64,000 nucleotides of DNA from assembly GCF_900108295.1 (NCBI RefSeq), contig NZ_FNWK01000001.1, positions 2,353,001 through 2,417,000 of the forward strand, in the 5' to 3' direction. A model generated the notes under the pieces. The model saw only the letters and a list, made by a program, of their open reading frames with translations. It made no database searches and was not told the DNA's origin. Origin of the DNA: Sphingopyxis sp. YR583. GTDB lineage: Bacteria; Pseudomonadota; Alphaproteobacteria; Sphingomonadales; Sphingomonadaceae. Shown here in pieces: positions 42,116 through 52,224 of this stretch; within the stretch, counting starts at the first letter, position 1, and each line of letters opens with the position of its first letter. A program made the translations under genes and the position numbers.

Positions 42116-43318
42116 ATGCTGCCCGTCGCCGAGTGGCGCGAGCGCCCGGGGCTTCGCCGCATCGTCGCCGCGCTCACCGCCGACGGCGGCGCGGTCAAGG
42201 CGGTCGGCGGCGCCGTGCGCGATACGCTGCTCGGCCTCGCTGTCGCCGATATCGACCTTGCGACCCCGCTTCTGCCGGAACAGGTGACGCAGCGGCTCGA
42301 AGCGGCCGGGATCAAGGTCATTCCGACCGGCATCGCGCATGGCACCGTCACCGCGATCGCGAGCGGCGATCATCACGAGATCACGACGTTGCGCCGCGAC
42401 GTCGAAACCGACGGTCGCCGTGCGACGGTCGCCTTCGCCGACGACTGGCGCGACGATGCGGCGCGGCGCGACTTCACGATCAATGCGCTCTACGCCGATA
42501 TCGATAGCGGTACGATCGACGACTGGTTCGGCGGTCTCGCCGATCTCGAAACGGGACGCGTCGCCTTCATCGGCGACGCGGCGACGCGCATCGCCGAGGA
42601 CCATCTGCGGATTCTGCGCTTCTATCGCTTTGCGGCGCGTTTCGGGCGCGGCGCGCTCGACCCGGTCAGCCACGCCGCGGTCGTGACCGCTCGGCAGTCG
42701 CTCAAGAGCCTGTCGCGCGAGCGCATCGCCGACGAGCTGCTCAAGATATTGTCGCTCGCCGATCCACGCGGCATCGTCGGGCAAATGGCGACGGACGGCA
42801 TTTTCGCGGTGCTGTTGCCCGAACTCGACGCGGATTTCGCGGCGGCATTCGATCGTCTGGTCGCGAATGAGGGCGCATCGAACGCCACCGCCGCACCTTT
42901 GCGGCGTCTCGCGGCGCTGCTTCCCGCCGACGCCGCCATCGCCGAACAGGTTGCGAGCCGGCTCCGCCTGTCGACGCGGCAGCGCAAGCATCTCGCTTTG
43001 CTCGGCAGGCATCGCGCCGACAATAGGCGTCCGGTCCGGCAACTCGCCCATGCGATCGGTGTCGACGCCGCGCGCGATGTGCATCTGTTAGCCGACGATG
43101 TGGATGCGGCGAGGGCAGCTGTCGAAGCGCTGTCGGACTGGACCGTCCCCGAGATGCCGCTGAAGGGCGGCGATATCGTCGCGCGCGGGGTTGCTGCGGG
43201 CCCGGAGGTTGCGCGCATCCTGAAAGCGGTCGAGGCCGAATGGGTTGCGGAGGATTTCCCCGACGCCACGCGCGTCGCGGAGCTTGTCGATCAGAAGATC
43301 GGCCGCACCAGGGACTGA
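42116..43318 (+). CDS. CCA-adding tRNA nucleotidyltransferase
   Basis: 400 residues from ATG 42116; GTG 42110 overlapping the NUDIX stop is the alternative. Class II polymerase beta-type head: VKAVGGAVRDTLLGLAVADIDLATP with the metal-binding DxD, then ITTLRRDVETDGRRATVAF, RRDFTINALYADIDSG and EDHLRILRFYRFAARFG. It adds or repairs the 3' CCA of tRNAs. The tail overlaps the GGDEF-EAL gene on the other strand by 28 bases. Confidence 0.92.
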   Translation: MLPVAEWRERPGLRRIVAALTADGGAVKAVGGAVRDTLLGLAVADIDLATPLLPEQVTQRLEAAGIKVIPTGIAHGTVTAIASGDHHEITTLRRDVETDGRRATVAFADDWRDDAARRDFTINALYADIDSGTIDDWFGGLADLETGRVAFIGDAATRIAEDHLRILRFYRFAARFGRGALDPVSHAAVVTARQSLKSLSRERIADELLKILSLADPRGIVGQMATDGIFAVLLPELDADFAAAFDRLVANEGASNATAAPLRRLAALLPADAAIAEQVASRLRLSTRQRKHLALLGRHRADNRRPVRQLAHAIGVDAARDVHLLADDVDAARAAVEALSDWTVPEMPLKGGDIVARGVAAGPEVARILKAVEAEWVAEDFPDATRVAELVDQKIGRTRD

Positions 43319-45003
43319 CGCCAGTAATCGAGCGCTGCCTGACCATCCATCGGCCGCGCGAACAGGAACCCCTGCCCGAAATCGCATCCGAGCGCCGACA
43401 ACAGCCGCGCCTGGTCGGCGGTCTCGACGCCTTCGGCGGTGGTCTTCATCCCCAGTACTTCGGCGAGGCTCTGGATCGTGCGGACGATCGCGACCTTGTC
43501 GCGGTCGTCGACCATATGTTCGACAAAGCTGCGGTCGATCTTGAGCACGTCGATCGGCAGGCGCTGCAGATAGGCGAGATTCGAATAGCCAGTGCCGAAA
43601 TCGTCCATCGCGACGCGCGCGTCGAGCGCCTTCAGCTCGCTGAGTACCGACAGCGCAAGGTCAGGGTCGCCGATGATCGCGCTTTCGGTGAGTTCGATCA
43701 TCAGCCGTTCGCCGCCGATCTTTTCGCGTTCCAGCGCCTCGCGCACCACTGCGGCGACATCGTCGCGCACCAGCTGGATCGCCGAGACGTTGACCGAGAA
43801 ATAGGCGTCGACGACCGCGCCGCCATTCTGCCGGTCCCAGTCGGCAAGTATGGCCGCGGCCTTGCCGATCGCCCATTGACCTAGAGGGACGATCAGGCCT
43901 GAATCCTCCGCAATGGGAATGAATTCGGTCGGCGAGACCGAATGGCCGCTGCTGTTGTCCCAGCGCGCGAGCGCCTCGAACCCGGCGACGCGGCCGCTCG
44001 ACAGTTCGATCAGCGGCTGGAAGGCGAGGTGGAGCCGGTCCTCCTCGATCGCGTTGCGCAACTCGGTCTCAAGCCCGAAGCGGTTGTCCGACAGCATCGC
44101 GGCTTCGGGTTCATAGATTTCGATGCGGTCGGTCTGTTTCGCGCGCTTGAGCGCGATCTGCGCATGGCGGATCTGGTCCGCGATATCGGTGTCAATTTCC
44201 GGCTGAATCGCACAGCCGAGCGCACAGTCGACGCTGACCTTGAGTTCGCCGATGCGAAAGGGGTGGTCGAAACAGCCGCGGATACGCCGTGCCATTTCGC
44301 GCACATCGGCGCGCCCGCCCGCGACGCGGGTCGATATCGCGAATTCGTCGCCGCCGGTGCGCGCCAATATGTCGCCGCTGCGCAGGCTCGATTTCAGCCG
44401 CCGGGCGACGGTGATGATCAGCTCGTCGCCCGCCATCGGACCGATATGTTCGTTGATGCGGCTGAACCGTGCGAGGTCGAGCAGGAGGATCGCATGGTCG
44501 GCACCGGGGCCCTCGGTACGCGCGCGCTGCTCGACCAGTTCCTCGAACCCCGCGCGGTTGGGGAGGCCGGTCAGGCTGTCGGACACGAGTTCGCGGCGCA
44601 AATTGCGCTCGGTCATCATTTCCTGCGTCCGGTCGATCAGGGTCAGCAGGAACAGCCCGTCGTCGCCCGATTCGGTCGGCAGCGGCCCGATCGATCCGCG
44701 CAGGTCGCGTGCCGCCGGACCGTCGCCGAGCTGGCACGAAAATTCCTGCGATTCTTCGGAAAATTGCGAGGCCCGTTCGATCGCGCGCAGCAATTCGATC
44801 GGCGCCTCGGCCCCTGCGGGCGACAGGTTCAGCCGGTCGAAGGCCGCATTGCTCGCGTGGAGCCGGAAATTGCCGCGCGCCATCGGTCGGATCAACGCGG
44901 CCGGAACGGGCAACGCGTCGATCCAGCCGACGAACAACAAAGGCCGGTCTTCGCCGGTTCTATCGATAGGCATAACAGAGGGTTTTGTGCGACCTTTCCC
45001 CAT
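43291..45003 (-). CDS. GGDEF-EAL cyclic di-GMP enzyme
   Basis: 570 residues. Residues 20-130 are a PAS-like sensor; GGDEF is at 217-221 and intact, with the inhibitory RSGD site exactly five residues before it; EAL at 343-345 (GFEALARW) with DDFGTGYSNLAYL, LKIDRSFV and TAEGVET. All catalytic residues are present, so it could both make and degrade c-di-GMP, balanced by the I-site. No membrane segment. ATG 45003 chosen; an internal ATG at residue 11 is possible. Confidence 0.93.
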   Translation of the reverse strand: MGKGRTKPSVMPIDRTGEDRPLLFVGWIDALPVPAALIRPMARGNFRLHASNAAFDRLNLSPAGAEAPIELLRAIERASQFSEESQEFSCQLGDGPAARDLRGSIGPLPTESGDDGLFLLTLIDRTQEMMTERNLRRELVSDSLTGLPNRAGFEELVEQRARTEGPGADHAILLLDLARFSRINEHIGPMAGDELIITVARRLKSSLRSGDILARTGGDEFAISTRVAGGRADVREMARRIRGCFDHPFRIGELKVSVDCALGCAIQPEIDTDIADQIRHAQIALKRAKQTDRIEIYEPEAAMLSDNRFGLETELRNAIEEDRLHLAFQPLIELSSGRVAGFEALARWDNSSGHSVSPTEFIPIAEDSGLIVPLGQWAIGKAAAILADWDRQNGGAVVDAYFSVNVSAIQLVRDDVAAVVREALEREKIGGERLMIELTESAIIGDPDLALSVLSELKALDARVAMDDFGTGYSNLAYLQRLPIDVLKIDRSFVEHMVDDRDKVAIVRTIQSLAEVLGMKTTAEGVETADQARLLSALGCDFGQGFLFARPMDGQAALDYWRQSLVRPIF

Positions 45004-45062
45004 TGACCATTGCCTAGGTCACGGGAAGTAAAGAAGGGATTTACGGCTACCCGGAATTGCGG

Positions 45063-47366
45063 TCAGCCGAAGCGATTGTTCCTTGGAAAACCGGTCGGCG
45101 GCATCCGGCCGGCGGCTCCGCGCGCAACGCGCCAGGGCGCAAGGTCGGTTTCGGTCCGCGTGCGGCCGGTTTCACCGCCCATCGCCCAGCTCAGCCCGTC
45201 GGCGAACGCAAAGCTCACCGCATCCGACAGCCCGCCGTCGCGATAGCGTTGCAGCATCACGCCCTGACCGCGCGCCATCACCGGCACCTCGGCGAGCGGG
45301 AAGACGACCAGCTTGCGATTCTCTCCGACCGCGGCGACGCTGTCGTCGCTCGCCGCGATCTTGTGGACGACGGCAAGCACCGCCTTGGGTTTCAGATTGA
45401 CGACATTGCGGCCTTTGCGCGTTTCGGCGACGACCTCGGCCATCTGGGCGACGAAGCCATGGCCGCTCGTCGACGCAAGCAGCAACCGACCGTCGGCGCT
45501 CGCCGGGATCATCGCGACGATCCGCGCCTCGGGATCGATGTCGACCATCAGCCGGAGCGGCTCGCCGAATCCGCGCCCGCCGGGCAATTTGTCGGCGCCG
45601 ACGGTGAAGAAACGCCCGTCGCTCGCCGCGACCAGCAGCTTGTCGGTCGTTTGCGCGTGCGCTGCGAACAGCAGCTCGTCGCCTTCCTTGAATTTGAATT
45701 CGCTCCACTGATCGGCCGCGACATGGCCGCGCTGGGCGCGGATCCAGCCGCGTTTCGACAGGATCACCGTCACCGGCTCCTTCTCGATCATCGCATCGAG
45801 CGGGATTTCGCGCGTCGGAGCGGCTTCGGCGATCGTCGTGCGCCGCGCACCGAGCAGCGTTTCGAGGCCATAGACGTCGCGCAGCTTTTCCAGATCCTTG
45901 CGCAGCCGCGTCTTTTGCCGCGCGGGGCTTTCGATCAGCTTGGCCAGCTCCTCGCGCTCGGCGGTCAGGTCGGCCTGCTCGCGCTTCAGTTCCATCTCCT
46001 CAAGCTTGCGCAAAGAGCGCAGTCGCATGTTGAGGATCGCTTCGGCCTGCCGGTCGGTCAGGATGAATTCGGCGATCATCACCGGCTTCGGCTCGTCCTC
46101 GGTGCGGATGATCTCGATGATCCGGTCGAGGTTCAAAAAGGCGATGATATAGCCCGCGACCAGCTCCAGCCGGTCGTCGATCTTCGCAATCCGATGCTGT
46201 GCGCGGCGGACGAGGACGATGATCTGATGCTGCAGCCATTCGGTGAGCAGCTGCTTCAGCCCCATCACCTTCGGCGTGCGCGTCGCGTCGAGGACGTTGA
46301 GATTGAGCGCGAAACGGCTTTCGAGGTCGGTCAGCCGGAACAGGCTGTCCTTGAGCACGTCAGGATCGACATTCCGGCTCTTCGGTTCGAGCACGATGCG
46401 CAGATCTTCAGCGCTTTCGTCGCGGACATCCTCGAGGATCGGGAGCTTCTTGTCGGCGATGAGCTGCGCGATCTGTTCGATCAGCTTGCCTTTGGCGACC
46501 CCGTAAGGAATCTCGCTGATGACGAGTTGCCAGGTTCCGCCCGACTGCTTTTCGATCCCGCTCTCTTCCCAGCCGCCGGTCTCCAGCTTGCCGGTCGAGA
46601 AGCGCGCGCGGACGCGGAAACCGCCGCGCCCGGTTTCATAGGCGTGCGCGATCGTCTCCGGGCTGTCGACGACGATGCCGCCGGTCGGGAAATCGGGGCC
46701 TTTGACATGTTCGAGCAGCTCGGAAAGCTCGGCGCGCGGATTTTCGATCAGCACCAGCGCCGCACCGATCACTTCGGCAGCGTTGTGCGGCGGAATGTTC
46801 GTCGCCATGCCGACCGCGATCCCGCTCGCGCCGTTGGCGAGCAGGTTCGGGAACAGCCCCGGCATGATCTCGGGCTCTTCATCTTCGCCATTATAGGTCG
46901 GCCGGAAATCGACCGTACCTTCGTCGAGCCCCTGCATCAGGTCGATCGCGACGCGCGTCAGCCGCGCCTCGGTATAGCGGTACGCCGCGGCGTTATCGCC
47001 GTCGATATTGCCGAAATTGCCCTGGCCGTCGACGAGCGGATAACGGAGCGAGAAATCCTGCGCGAGGCGGACCATCGCGTCGTAAACGGCAGTGTCGCCA
47101 TGCGGATGGAATTTGCCGATGACGTCGCCGACGACGCGCGCCGATTTCTTGTAGCCTTGGCTCGGGTCGAGCCGCATCGCGCGCATCGCCCACAGCAGGC
47201 GCCGGTGGACCGGCTTCAATCCGTCGCGCAGATCGGGCAGCGAGCGCGCGGTGATCGTCGACAGCGCATAGACGAGATAGCGTTCGGACAGCGCGCTGTC
47301 GAACGGGGTATCGATCATGCCGGGGACGGGTTCGTTATTGTCGGGATCGTCGGTGGTACTGGCCAT
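45063..47366 (-). CDS. parC: DNA topoisomerase IV subunit A
   Basis: 767 residues from ATG 47366. Subunit A of the enzyme that unlinks daughter chromosomes. The breakage-reunion domain opens with [30 protein letters not shown]; the active-site tyrosine is Tyr131 in [10 protein letters not shown]. The quinolone-determining loop is [12 protein letters not shown], so the positions equal to E. coli Ser80 and Glu84 are Thr92 and Asp96. The C-terminal beta-pinwheel is shorter than in GyrA and lacks a GyrA box. Confidence 0.95.
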   Translation of the reverse strand: MASTTDDPDNNEPVPGMIDTPFDSALSERYLVYALSTITARSLPDLRDGLKPVHRRLLWAMRAMRLDPSQGYKKSARVVGDVIGKFHPHGDTAVYDAMVRLAQDFSLRYPLVDGQGNFGNIDGDNAAAYRYTEARLTRVAIDLMQGLDEGTVDFRPTYNGEDEEPEIMPGLFPNLLANGASGIAVGMATNIPPHNAAEVIGAALVLIENPRAELSELLEHVKGPDFPTGGIVVDSPETIAHAYETGRGGFRVRARFSTGKLETGGWEESGIEKQSGGTWQLVISEIPYGVAKGKLIEQIAQLIADKKLPILEDVRDESAEDLRIVLEPKSRNVDPDVLKDSLFRLTDLESRFALNLNVLDATRTPKVMGLKQLLTEWLQHQIIVLVRRAQHRIAKIDDRLELVAGYIIAFLNLDRIIEIIRTEDEPKPVMIAEFILTDRQAEAILNMRLRSLRKLEEMELKREQADLTAEREELAKLIESPARQKTRLRKDLEKLRDVYGLETLLGARRTTIAEAAPTREIPLDAMIEKEPVTVILSKRGWIRAQRGHVAADQWSEFKFKEGDELLFAAHAQTTDKLLVAASDGRFFTVGADKLPGGRGFGEPLRLMVDIDPEARIVAMIPASADGRLLLASTSGHGFVAQMAEVVAETRKGRNVVNLKPKAVLAVVHKIAASDDSVAAVGENRKLVVFPLAEVPVMARGQGVMLQRYRDGGLSDAVSFAFADGLSWAMGGETGRTRTETDLAPWRVARGAAGRMPPTGFPRNNRFG

Positions 47367-47465
47367 TGCGCAGAGCCGATAGCAAGGCTGGCGCGCCAAG
47401 GCAAAGGCTTGCGTTGGCGCGGCGCGTCACTAGCTTGGGATATTCACCGGGAGAGGGACGGTATC

Positions 47466-48806
47466 TTGAGCGAAACCACTGGCACCATTCGCAAAAGCAT
47501 CTGGTCGCGCGCAAGCGAGATGGCCGGGCAGGCTCCGCCCGAGCGCAACCGCTACGTCGATTTCCTTCGTGCGCTATCGATTCTTGCGGTCGTCGTCGGC
47601 CATTGGCTCGTCGCCGCTCCCTATATGAAGGACGGCGCGGTCGAGGGCGGGCATTTGCTCGGCATATTGCCGTGGACGCAGTGGCTGACCTGGGGCTTTC
47701 AGGTCATGCCGCTCTTCTTCCTCGTCGGCGGCTTTTCGAACGGCATGTCGTGGGCTGCGACGCAGCGCAAAGGCGGAAGCTATGAAAGCTGGTACAGCGG
47801 GCGGCTCCAGCGGCTGATCAATCCGGTGCTGCCGCTGTTCCTGATCTGGACGCTCGTCGCGATGTTCGGGACGCTCGCGGGAATCGATCGCGGCATCGTC
47901 GCGATGGCGGCGCAGCTTGCACTGATCCCCGTTTGGTTCCTGTCGGTCTATCTGATGGTCGCCGCAGTCGTGCCGCTAACATGGAGGGTGTGGAAGCGTT
48001 GGGGCTTCGGCTCCTTCTGGGCGTTTGTTGCGGGCGCGGTCGCGATCGATGTCGCGGCGCTGCACTTCCACATACCTTACGTCAATTTCCTCAACTTCGC
48101 CTTCGTCTGGCTCGCGATCCACCAGCTCGGCTTTGCGTGGAGCGAGGGACGACTGGCACCGGGCAGAGCGCTTCTTTGGGGCATCGGCGGGCTGGCTGCG
48201 CTTGGGCTGCTGGTGGGCTTCGGACCCTATCCGGTCGCGATGATCGGCGTGCCCGGCGCTGGCCTCAGCAATTCGATGCCGCCGACGCTCGCGCTGCTCG
48301 CGCTCGGCACTGCGCAGGCGGGTTTTGCGCTCGCGCTCGAACCCGCGGGACGGCGGATGCTCGACAATCTGCGTATCTGGACGGCTGTCGTGCTCGTCAA
48401 CGGCATGATCATGACGATCTACCTCTGGCACCTCACCGCCTTTGTCCTTGTCATGGTCGCGGCCTGGCTGCTCGGCGGCGTCGGGCTCGATGTGCAGCCG
48501 GGAAGCGCGTCATGGTGGCTCGCGCGTCCGGTCTGGTTCATTCTCTATATCGCCGCGCTCTTTCCGCTGATCATGCTCTTCGCGCGGCATGAACGCGCGA
48601 GCAAGGACAGCGGCGAGGTACCGCACTGGCGGCTGATCGTCGGGCTGCTCCTCATTTGCGCCGGGCTCGGCGCCACCGCCGCGATCAGCATCGCAAGCCC
48701 GCTCGGCGTGACGGGCGTGCGTCTCTGGCTCGTCGCGCTGCCATTTGTCGGCGCCGCAATCGCGCAATTTGGCCCCGTCCATCGGCTGACCCGGTCGCGG
48801 GCGTAA
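47466..48806 (+). CDS. acyltransferase-3 family membrane protein
   Basis: 446 residues from TTG 47466 with GGGAGAGGGA about 8 bases ahead; ATG 47520 is an alternative start. Ten or so membrane helices. The family marker is RYVDFLRALSILAVVVGHWLV with its conserved Arg and His; RLQRLINPVLPLFLIW is the second conserved block. Such proteins O-acylate exported sugars, lipids or antibiotics. Divergent from parC. No polysaccharide genes are adjacent. Confidence 0.87.
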   Translation: MSETTGTIRKSIWSRASEMAGQAPPERNRYVDFLRALSILAVVVGHWLVAAPYMKDGAVEGGHLLGILPWTQWLTWGFQVMPLFFLVGGFSNGMSWAATQRKGGSYESWYSGRLQRLINPVLPLFLIWTLVAMFGTLAGIDRGIVAMAAQLALIPVWFLSVYLMVAAVVPLTWRVWKRWGFGSFWAFVAGAVAIDVAALHFHIPYVNFLNFAFVWLAIHQLGFAWSEGRLAPGRALLWGIGGLAALGLLVGFGPYPVAMIGVPGAGLSNSMPPTLALLALGTAQAGFALALEPAGRRMLDNLRIWTAVVLVNGMIMTIYLWHLTAFVLVMVAAWLLGGVGLDVQPGSASWWLARPVWFILYIAALFPLIMLFARHERASKDSGEVPHWRLIVGLLLICAGLGATAAISIASPLGVTGVRLWLVALPFVGAAIAQFGPVHRLTRSRA

Positions 48807-48844
48807 CGCGCCCTGCGCGCCGATGCCGCGTATAGGAAGGGCCG

Positions 48845-49249
48845 TTATCGGCCCTCCCAAAAATCGAACGCCGCCTGCTGCTGTTCGCGGATGAAACGTG
48901 CCGCCGCGGCGCCCTCCCATGGGCCATCGTAACCGAGCAGCAGCGCGGTTCCGCCGACCCACCAGCCCTGTCCCGGCAGACGGTCGCTTTCGCGCACGAC
49001 CAGCACCGCGAGGTCGGGTTCGCCGTCGAGCGCGCTCAGCCGATCGACCTCTTCGAGCGTCCGGCACACTGCGCGCATCTTGGGCCGGGTGAAACGAAAG
49101 CCCAGATCGCCAAGAAGCTCGGAATAGCTGACGCTGCGCCCTTCACGCGCCGCAGCAATCAGAATGGCACGAATACGTGGCGCATCGCCGAGCGCGCTGA
49201 CGTCGGCCGCGGTTTCGTCGCCGCCTAGGCCCTGGTCTTTGGCGGCCAC
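48845..49249 (-). CDS. hypothetical protein
   Basis: 134 residues from GTG 49249, overlapping the end of the DUF1295 gene by 25 bases; the frame stays open further up but inside that gene. A helical start ([29 protein letters not shown]) resembles the winged-helix part of alkyltransferase-like proteins, but the PCHR motif is missing. The end is [18 protein letters not shown]. Function unknown; start uncertain. Confidence 0.55.
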   Translation of the reverse strand: MAAKDQGLGGDETAADVSALGDAPRIRAILIAAAREGRSVSYSELLGDLGFRFTRPKMRAVCRTLEEVDRLSALDGEPDLAVLVVRESDRLPGQGWWVGGTALLLGYDGPWEGAAAARFIREQQQAAFDFWEGR

Positions 49250-50040
49250 GGAATGAATCCGGAGGTGCGGGCGACATAAGCGGCATAATCGGGCCGCGTC
49301 TTGTGCAGGCCCTTCTCGAGCAGGGCCTTGCCCGACCAACGCGTGAGGGTGAAGGTCAGGAAAACCGGCCCGATCAAGCTGGCGAGCGCCGTTCCCCAGC
49401 CGAGGTCGAGCGTGACGAGCCAGATGCCCCACCAGGTCAGCGCGTCGCCGAAATAATTGGGATGCCGCGTATAACGCCACAATCCGGTATCGAGTACCTT
49501 GCCCTTGTTCGCCGGATTTTTGCGAAATGCGTCAAGCTGCGCATCGCCGATGCTCTCGAACGCAATGCCGGCCAGCGCCGCTGCAGCGCCGATCCATCCG
49601 GCGATGCCGATCGCTTGCGGGTCGTTCGCGCTTGCCCATATGCCGAGCTGTGCGGGCAGGCAGGTGATGAACAGTAACGGCGCCTGCGTCAGGAAAACCA
49701 TGACGAGCGCGGTCTTTGCCCAGCTCCACTTCCGTTTTTCCCCCGTGTACGCGAGAATTTTCTTGTAGCGCGGATCTTCGCCGTGGCCGGCCCACCGGAT
49801 CGTCAGGTGGATCGCGAGCCGCAGGCCCCATAGCGTCGTAAGGCCGAGCAGCAGCTTCGCGTGCGGCGCCTCGGCCCCGACTTGCCACCATGTGCCCCAT
49901 GCGAGCAGCACCATTCCGAAGGCCCAGAAGGCGTCGATGAACGACACGTCGCGGATGATGACCGAAATGCCCCACAGGATCAGGATCACGCCGAGCAATC
50001 CCGCGAAATTCATCGCCAGCAGCAAAAGGGCATCGATCAT
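49225..50040 (-). CDS. DUF1295 membrane reductase-like protein
   Basis: 271 residues, about six membrane helices. The C-terminal motif [21 protein letters not shown] is the cofactor-binding block shared by steroid 5-alpha reductases and isoprenylcysteine methyltransferases; DUF1295 proteins are thought to be membrane reductases. WWGIWLV and the conserved [19 protein letters not shown] tail are present. Its start overlaps the stop of the acyltransferase gene (ATGA), so both form one operon, perhaps lipid-related. Confidence 0.87.
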   Translation of the reverse strand: MIDALLLLAMNFAGLLGVILILWGISVIIRDVSFIDAFWAFGMVLLAWGTWWQVGAEAPHAKLLLGLTTLWGLRLAIHLTIRWAGHGEDPRYKKILAYTGEKRKWSWAKTALVMVFLTQAPLLFITCLPAQLGIWASANDPQAIGIAGWIGAAAALAGIAFESIGDAQLDAFRKNPANKGKVLDTGLWRYTRHPNYFGDALTWWGIWLVTLDLGWGTALASLIGPVFLTFTLTRWSGKALLEKGLHKTRPDYAAYVARTSGFIPWPPKTRA

Positions 50041-50669
50041 GCGCGCATATCCGGTTCCTCGTCGGTGCCGACTATATCATCGATCGACTGGACCGCGCGC
50101 TCGGGAAATTTGGGAATGCAATTTTTATAGGTTTCCAGCAGCTTCAACATGTCGGCGCGGAAGTCGCCGGTCGGCCAGATCAGGGGGCCGAGGCCGCCCG
50201 TTTTCTTGCTGTAATCCATGAAGCCGACAACGAGCGGTACCTTCGCCGCAAGCGCGATCTGGTAAAATCCGGTGCGCCATTTCTTTGTCTTGCCGCGCGT
50301 TCCCTCGGGCGCGACGGTCAGGATGAACTCGGCGCGGCGGGCGAACTCGTCGACCATCTGTTGCACGACGTTGGTGCCGCCGCGTCGATCGACCGGAATA
50401 CCGCCCATCTGCTTCATGAACCCCGCGAGCGGCCAGCGGAACAGCGACAATTTCCCCATGAAACGCGGTTTCATTTTCAGGTCGGCCGCAAGGCCAAGGA
50501 AATTGACGAAATCCCAGTTGCTCGTGTGCGGCGCGGCGATCAGCACGAAGCGCCGCGGTTCCGGCACGCTTCCCACGGCCTTCCAGCCGCGCAGCCGGTA
50601 TAGCAAAAGCAGCAATCGGCGCACGCCGCGCGCCACCAGCCCGGGCGGGTGGTCATCTAGTTTCGTCAC
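50037..50669 (-). CDS. PlsC-like phospholipid acyltransferase
   Basis: 210 residues from GTG 50669 (AGGAG 5 bases ahead). Acyltransferase motifs: HTSNWD (HX4D), [23 protein letters not shown], and [17 protein letters not shown]. It likely transfers fatty acids to lysophospholipid or a related acceptor at the inner membrane. One hydrophobic segment near the start. Coupled to the DUF1295 gene and divergent from the M20 peptidase by 127 bases. Confidence 0.86.
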   Translation of the reverse strand: MTKLDDHPPGLVARGVRRLLLLLYRLRGWKAVGSVPEPRRFVLIAAPHTSNWDFVNFLGLAADLKMKPRFMGKLSLFRWPLAGFMKQMGGIPVDRRGGTNVVQQMVDEFARRAEFILTVAPEGTRGKTKKWRTGFYQIALAAKVPLVVGFMDYSKKTGGLGPLIWPTGDFRADMLKLLETYKNCIPKFPERAVQSIDDIVGTDEEPDMRA

Positions 50670-50796
50670 GCTGGCTCCTGTCCCCCACGCACACCCGATT
50701 GCGCGAAAGCGCCTCACGGCGCAAGGGGCTGCGCATCGCGGCTTGCAGTCGCACGCGCTTTCTGCTCCCTTCAAGGCAATCGAAACGGGGGAAATA

Positions 50797-52212
50797 ATGA
50801 TCAAAAAGCTGTCGGCGCTGCTGGCGTCCACCTTGTTCGTCGTGGCGCCCGCGATGGCTGCCGATACGGCGCCGCGGCCCGACCAGCTCGCCTTCCGCGA
50901 CATTTATAAGGAGCTGGTCGAAACGAACACGACGCTGTCGTCGGGCAGCTGTACGCTCGCCGCCGAGCGGATGGCGGCGCGGCTGAAGGCGGCGGGCATT
51001 CCCGAAAGCCAGCTCACTTTGTTCGCGACCCCCGACAAGCCGAAGGAGGGCGGCCTCGTCGCCGTTTATCCGGGCACGTCCAAAACCGCGAAACCCATCC
51101 TGCTGATCGCCCATATCGACGTGGTCGAGGCGAAGCGCGAAGATTGGGAGCGCGACCCCTTCGTGATGGTCGAAGAAAATGGCTATTTTTATGGCCGCGG
51201 CACCGCTGACGTGAAGTCGCAAGCGGCGGTGTGGGTCGACACGCTGATCCGGTTCCAGCAGGCGGGGTACAAGCCGAAGCGCACCGTCAAAATGGCGCTG
51301 ACCTGCGGCGAGGAGACCAATGGCGCGTTCAACGGCATCGAATGGCTCGCCGCGAACAAGCGCGACCTGATCGACGCCGAATTCGCGCTCAACGAGGGCG
51401 GCGGCGGCGACAGCGACGGCAAAGGCAAGGTCATCGGCCAGTCGGTGCAGGTCGGCGAAAAGACCTTCGCCAATTTCCGCCTCGAAACGCGCAACCCCGG
51501 CGGGCACAGCTCGGCCCCGGTCCCCGATAACGCGATCTACGAACTCGCGCGCGCGCTGACGAAGATCGACGATTACGACTTCCCGGTCGAAATGACCGAC
51601 ACGACGCGGCGCTTCTTCGCCGAAGCCGGCGCTGCGCGCGGCGACGAGACGGGCAAGGCGATGGTCGCGCTGGCGAAGAACCCGGCCGACAAGGCGGCCG
51701 AAGCCATCGTCAACAAGGATCCCTTCCTCCACAGCAATTTGCGCACGACCTGTGTTGCGACCTTGCTCGACGGCGGGCACGCCCGGAACGCGTTGCCGCA
51801 GCGCGCGGGTGCGAACATCAATTGTCGCATCTTTCCCGGGCACAGCATCGAATCGATCAAGGAAGAACTCGGACGTGTGATCGGCGATCCCGGCGTCACC
51901 ATCACCCAGTTGCCGCCGAAACGCCCCGCGCCGCCGGCGCCGCCGCTCGACCCGAAGATCATCGGGCCGATGCAAAAGCTCGTCGACAAATATTGGCCGG
52001 GGCTGAAGGTCATCCCGTCGATGGCCAATGGCTATACCGACGCGACTTTCCTCGGCGCGGCCGGCATCCCGACCTATGGCATTCCCGGCATGTGGGGCGA
52101 CCCCGACGGCAATGGCGCGCACGGCCTCAACGAGCGCATGGAAGTGCGCTCGGTCTATGTCGGACGCGACTATATGTTCGATCTGGTGAAGGCTTACGCC
52201 GACAAGCCCTGA
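50797..52212 (+). CDS. secreted M20-family zinc peptidase
   Basis: 471 residues with signal peptide (MIKKLSALLASTLFVVAPAMA); GGGGGAA precedes the ATG. Metal and catalytic residues: His/Asp in IAHIDVVEAK, Asp in GRGTADVKSQ, Glu pair in LTCGEETNG, Glu in ALNEGGGGD, and the last His in GAHGLNERMEV. The dimerisation domain (NPGGHSSAPVPDNAIYEL) is there. Periplasmic carboxypeptidase or dipeptidase; substrate unknown. Another piece of the peptide-degrading set in this window. Confidence 0.9.
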   Translation: MIKKLSALLASTLFVVAPAMAADTAPRPDQLAFRDIYKELVETNTTLSSGSCTLAAERMAARLKAAGIPESQLTLFATPDKPKEGGLVAVYPGTSKTAKPILLIAHIDVVEAKREDWERDPFVMVEENGYFYGRGTADVKSQAAVWVDTLIRFQQAGYKPKRTVKMALTCGEETNGAFNGIEWLAANKRDLIDAEFALNEGGGGDSDGKGKVIGQSVQVGEKTFANFRLETRNPGGHSSAPVPDNAIYELARALTKIDDYDFPVEMTDTTRRFFAEAGAARGDETGKAMVALAKNPADKAAEAIVNKDPFLHSNLRTTCVATLLDGGHARNALPQRAGANINCRIFPGHSIESIKEELGRVIGDPGVTITQLPPKRPAPPAPPLDPKIIGPMQKLVDKYWPGLKVIPSMANGYTDATFLGAAGIPTYGIPGMWGDPDGNGAHGLNERMEVRSVYVGRDYMFDLVKAYADKP

Positions 52213-52224
52213 CAGGATTGGGCC

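Noticed and set aside
45057..47465. A very long plus-strand open frame (over 800 codons) opposite parC
   Set aside because: The opposite strand encodes an unmistakable ParC; the open frame results from GC-rich codon structure. Only its downstream part from 47466 is a real gene.
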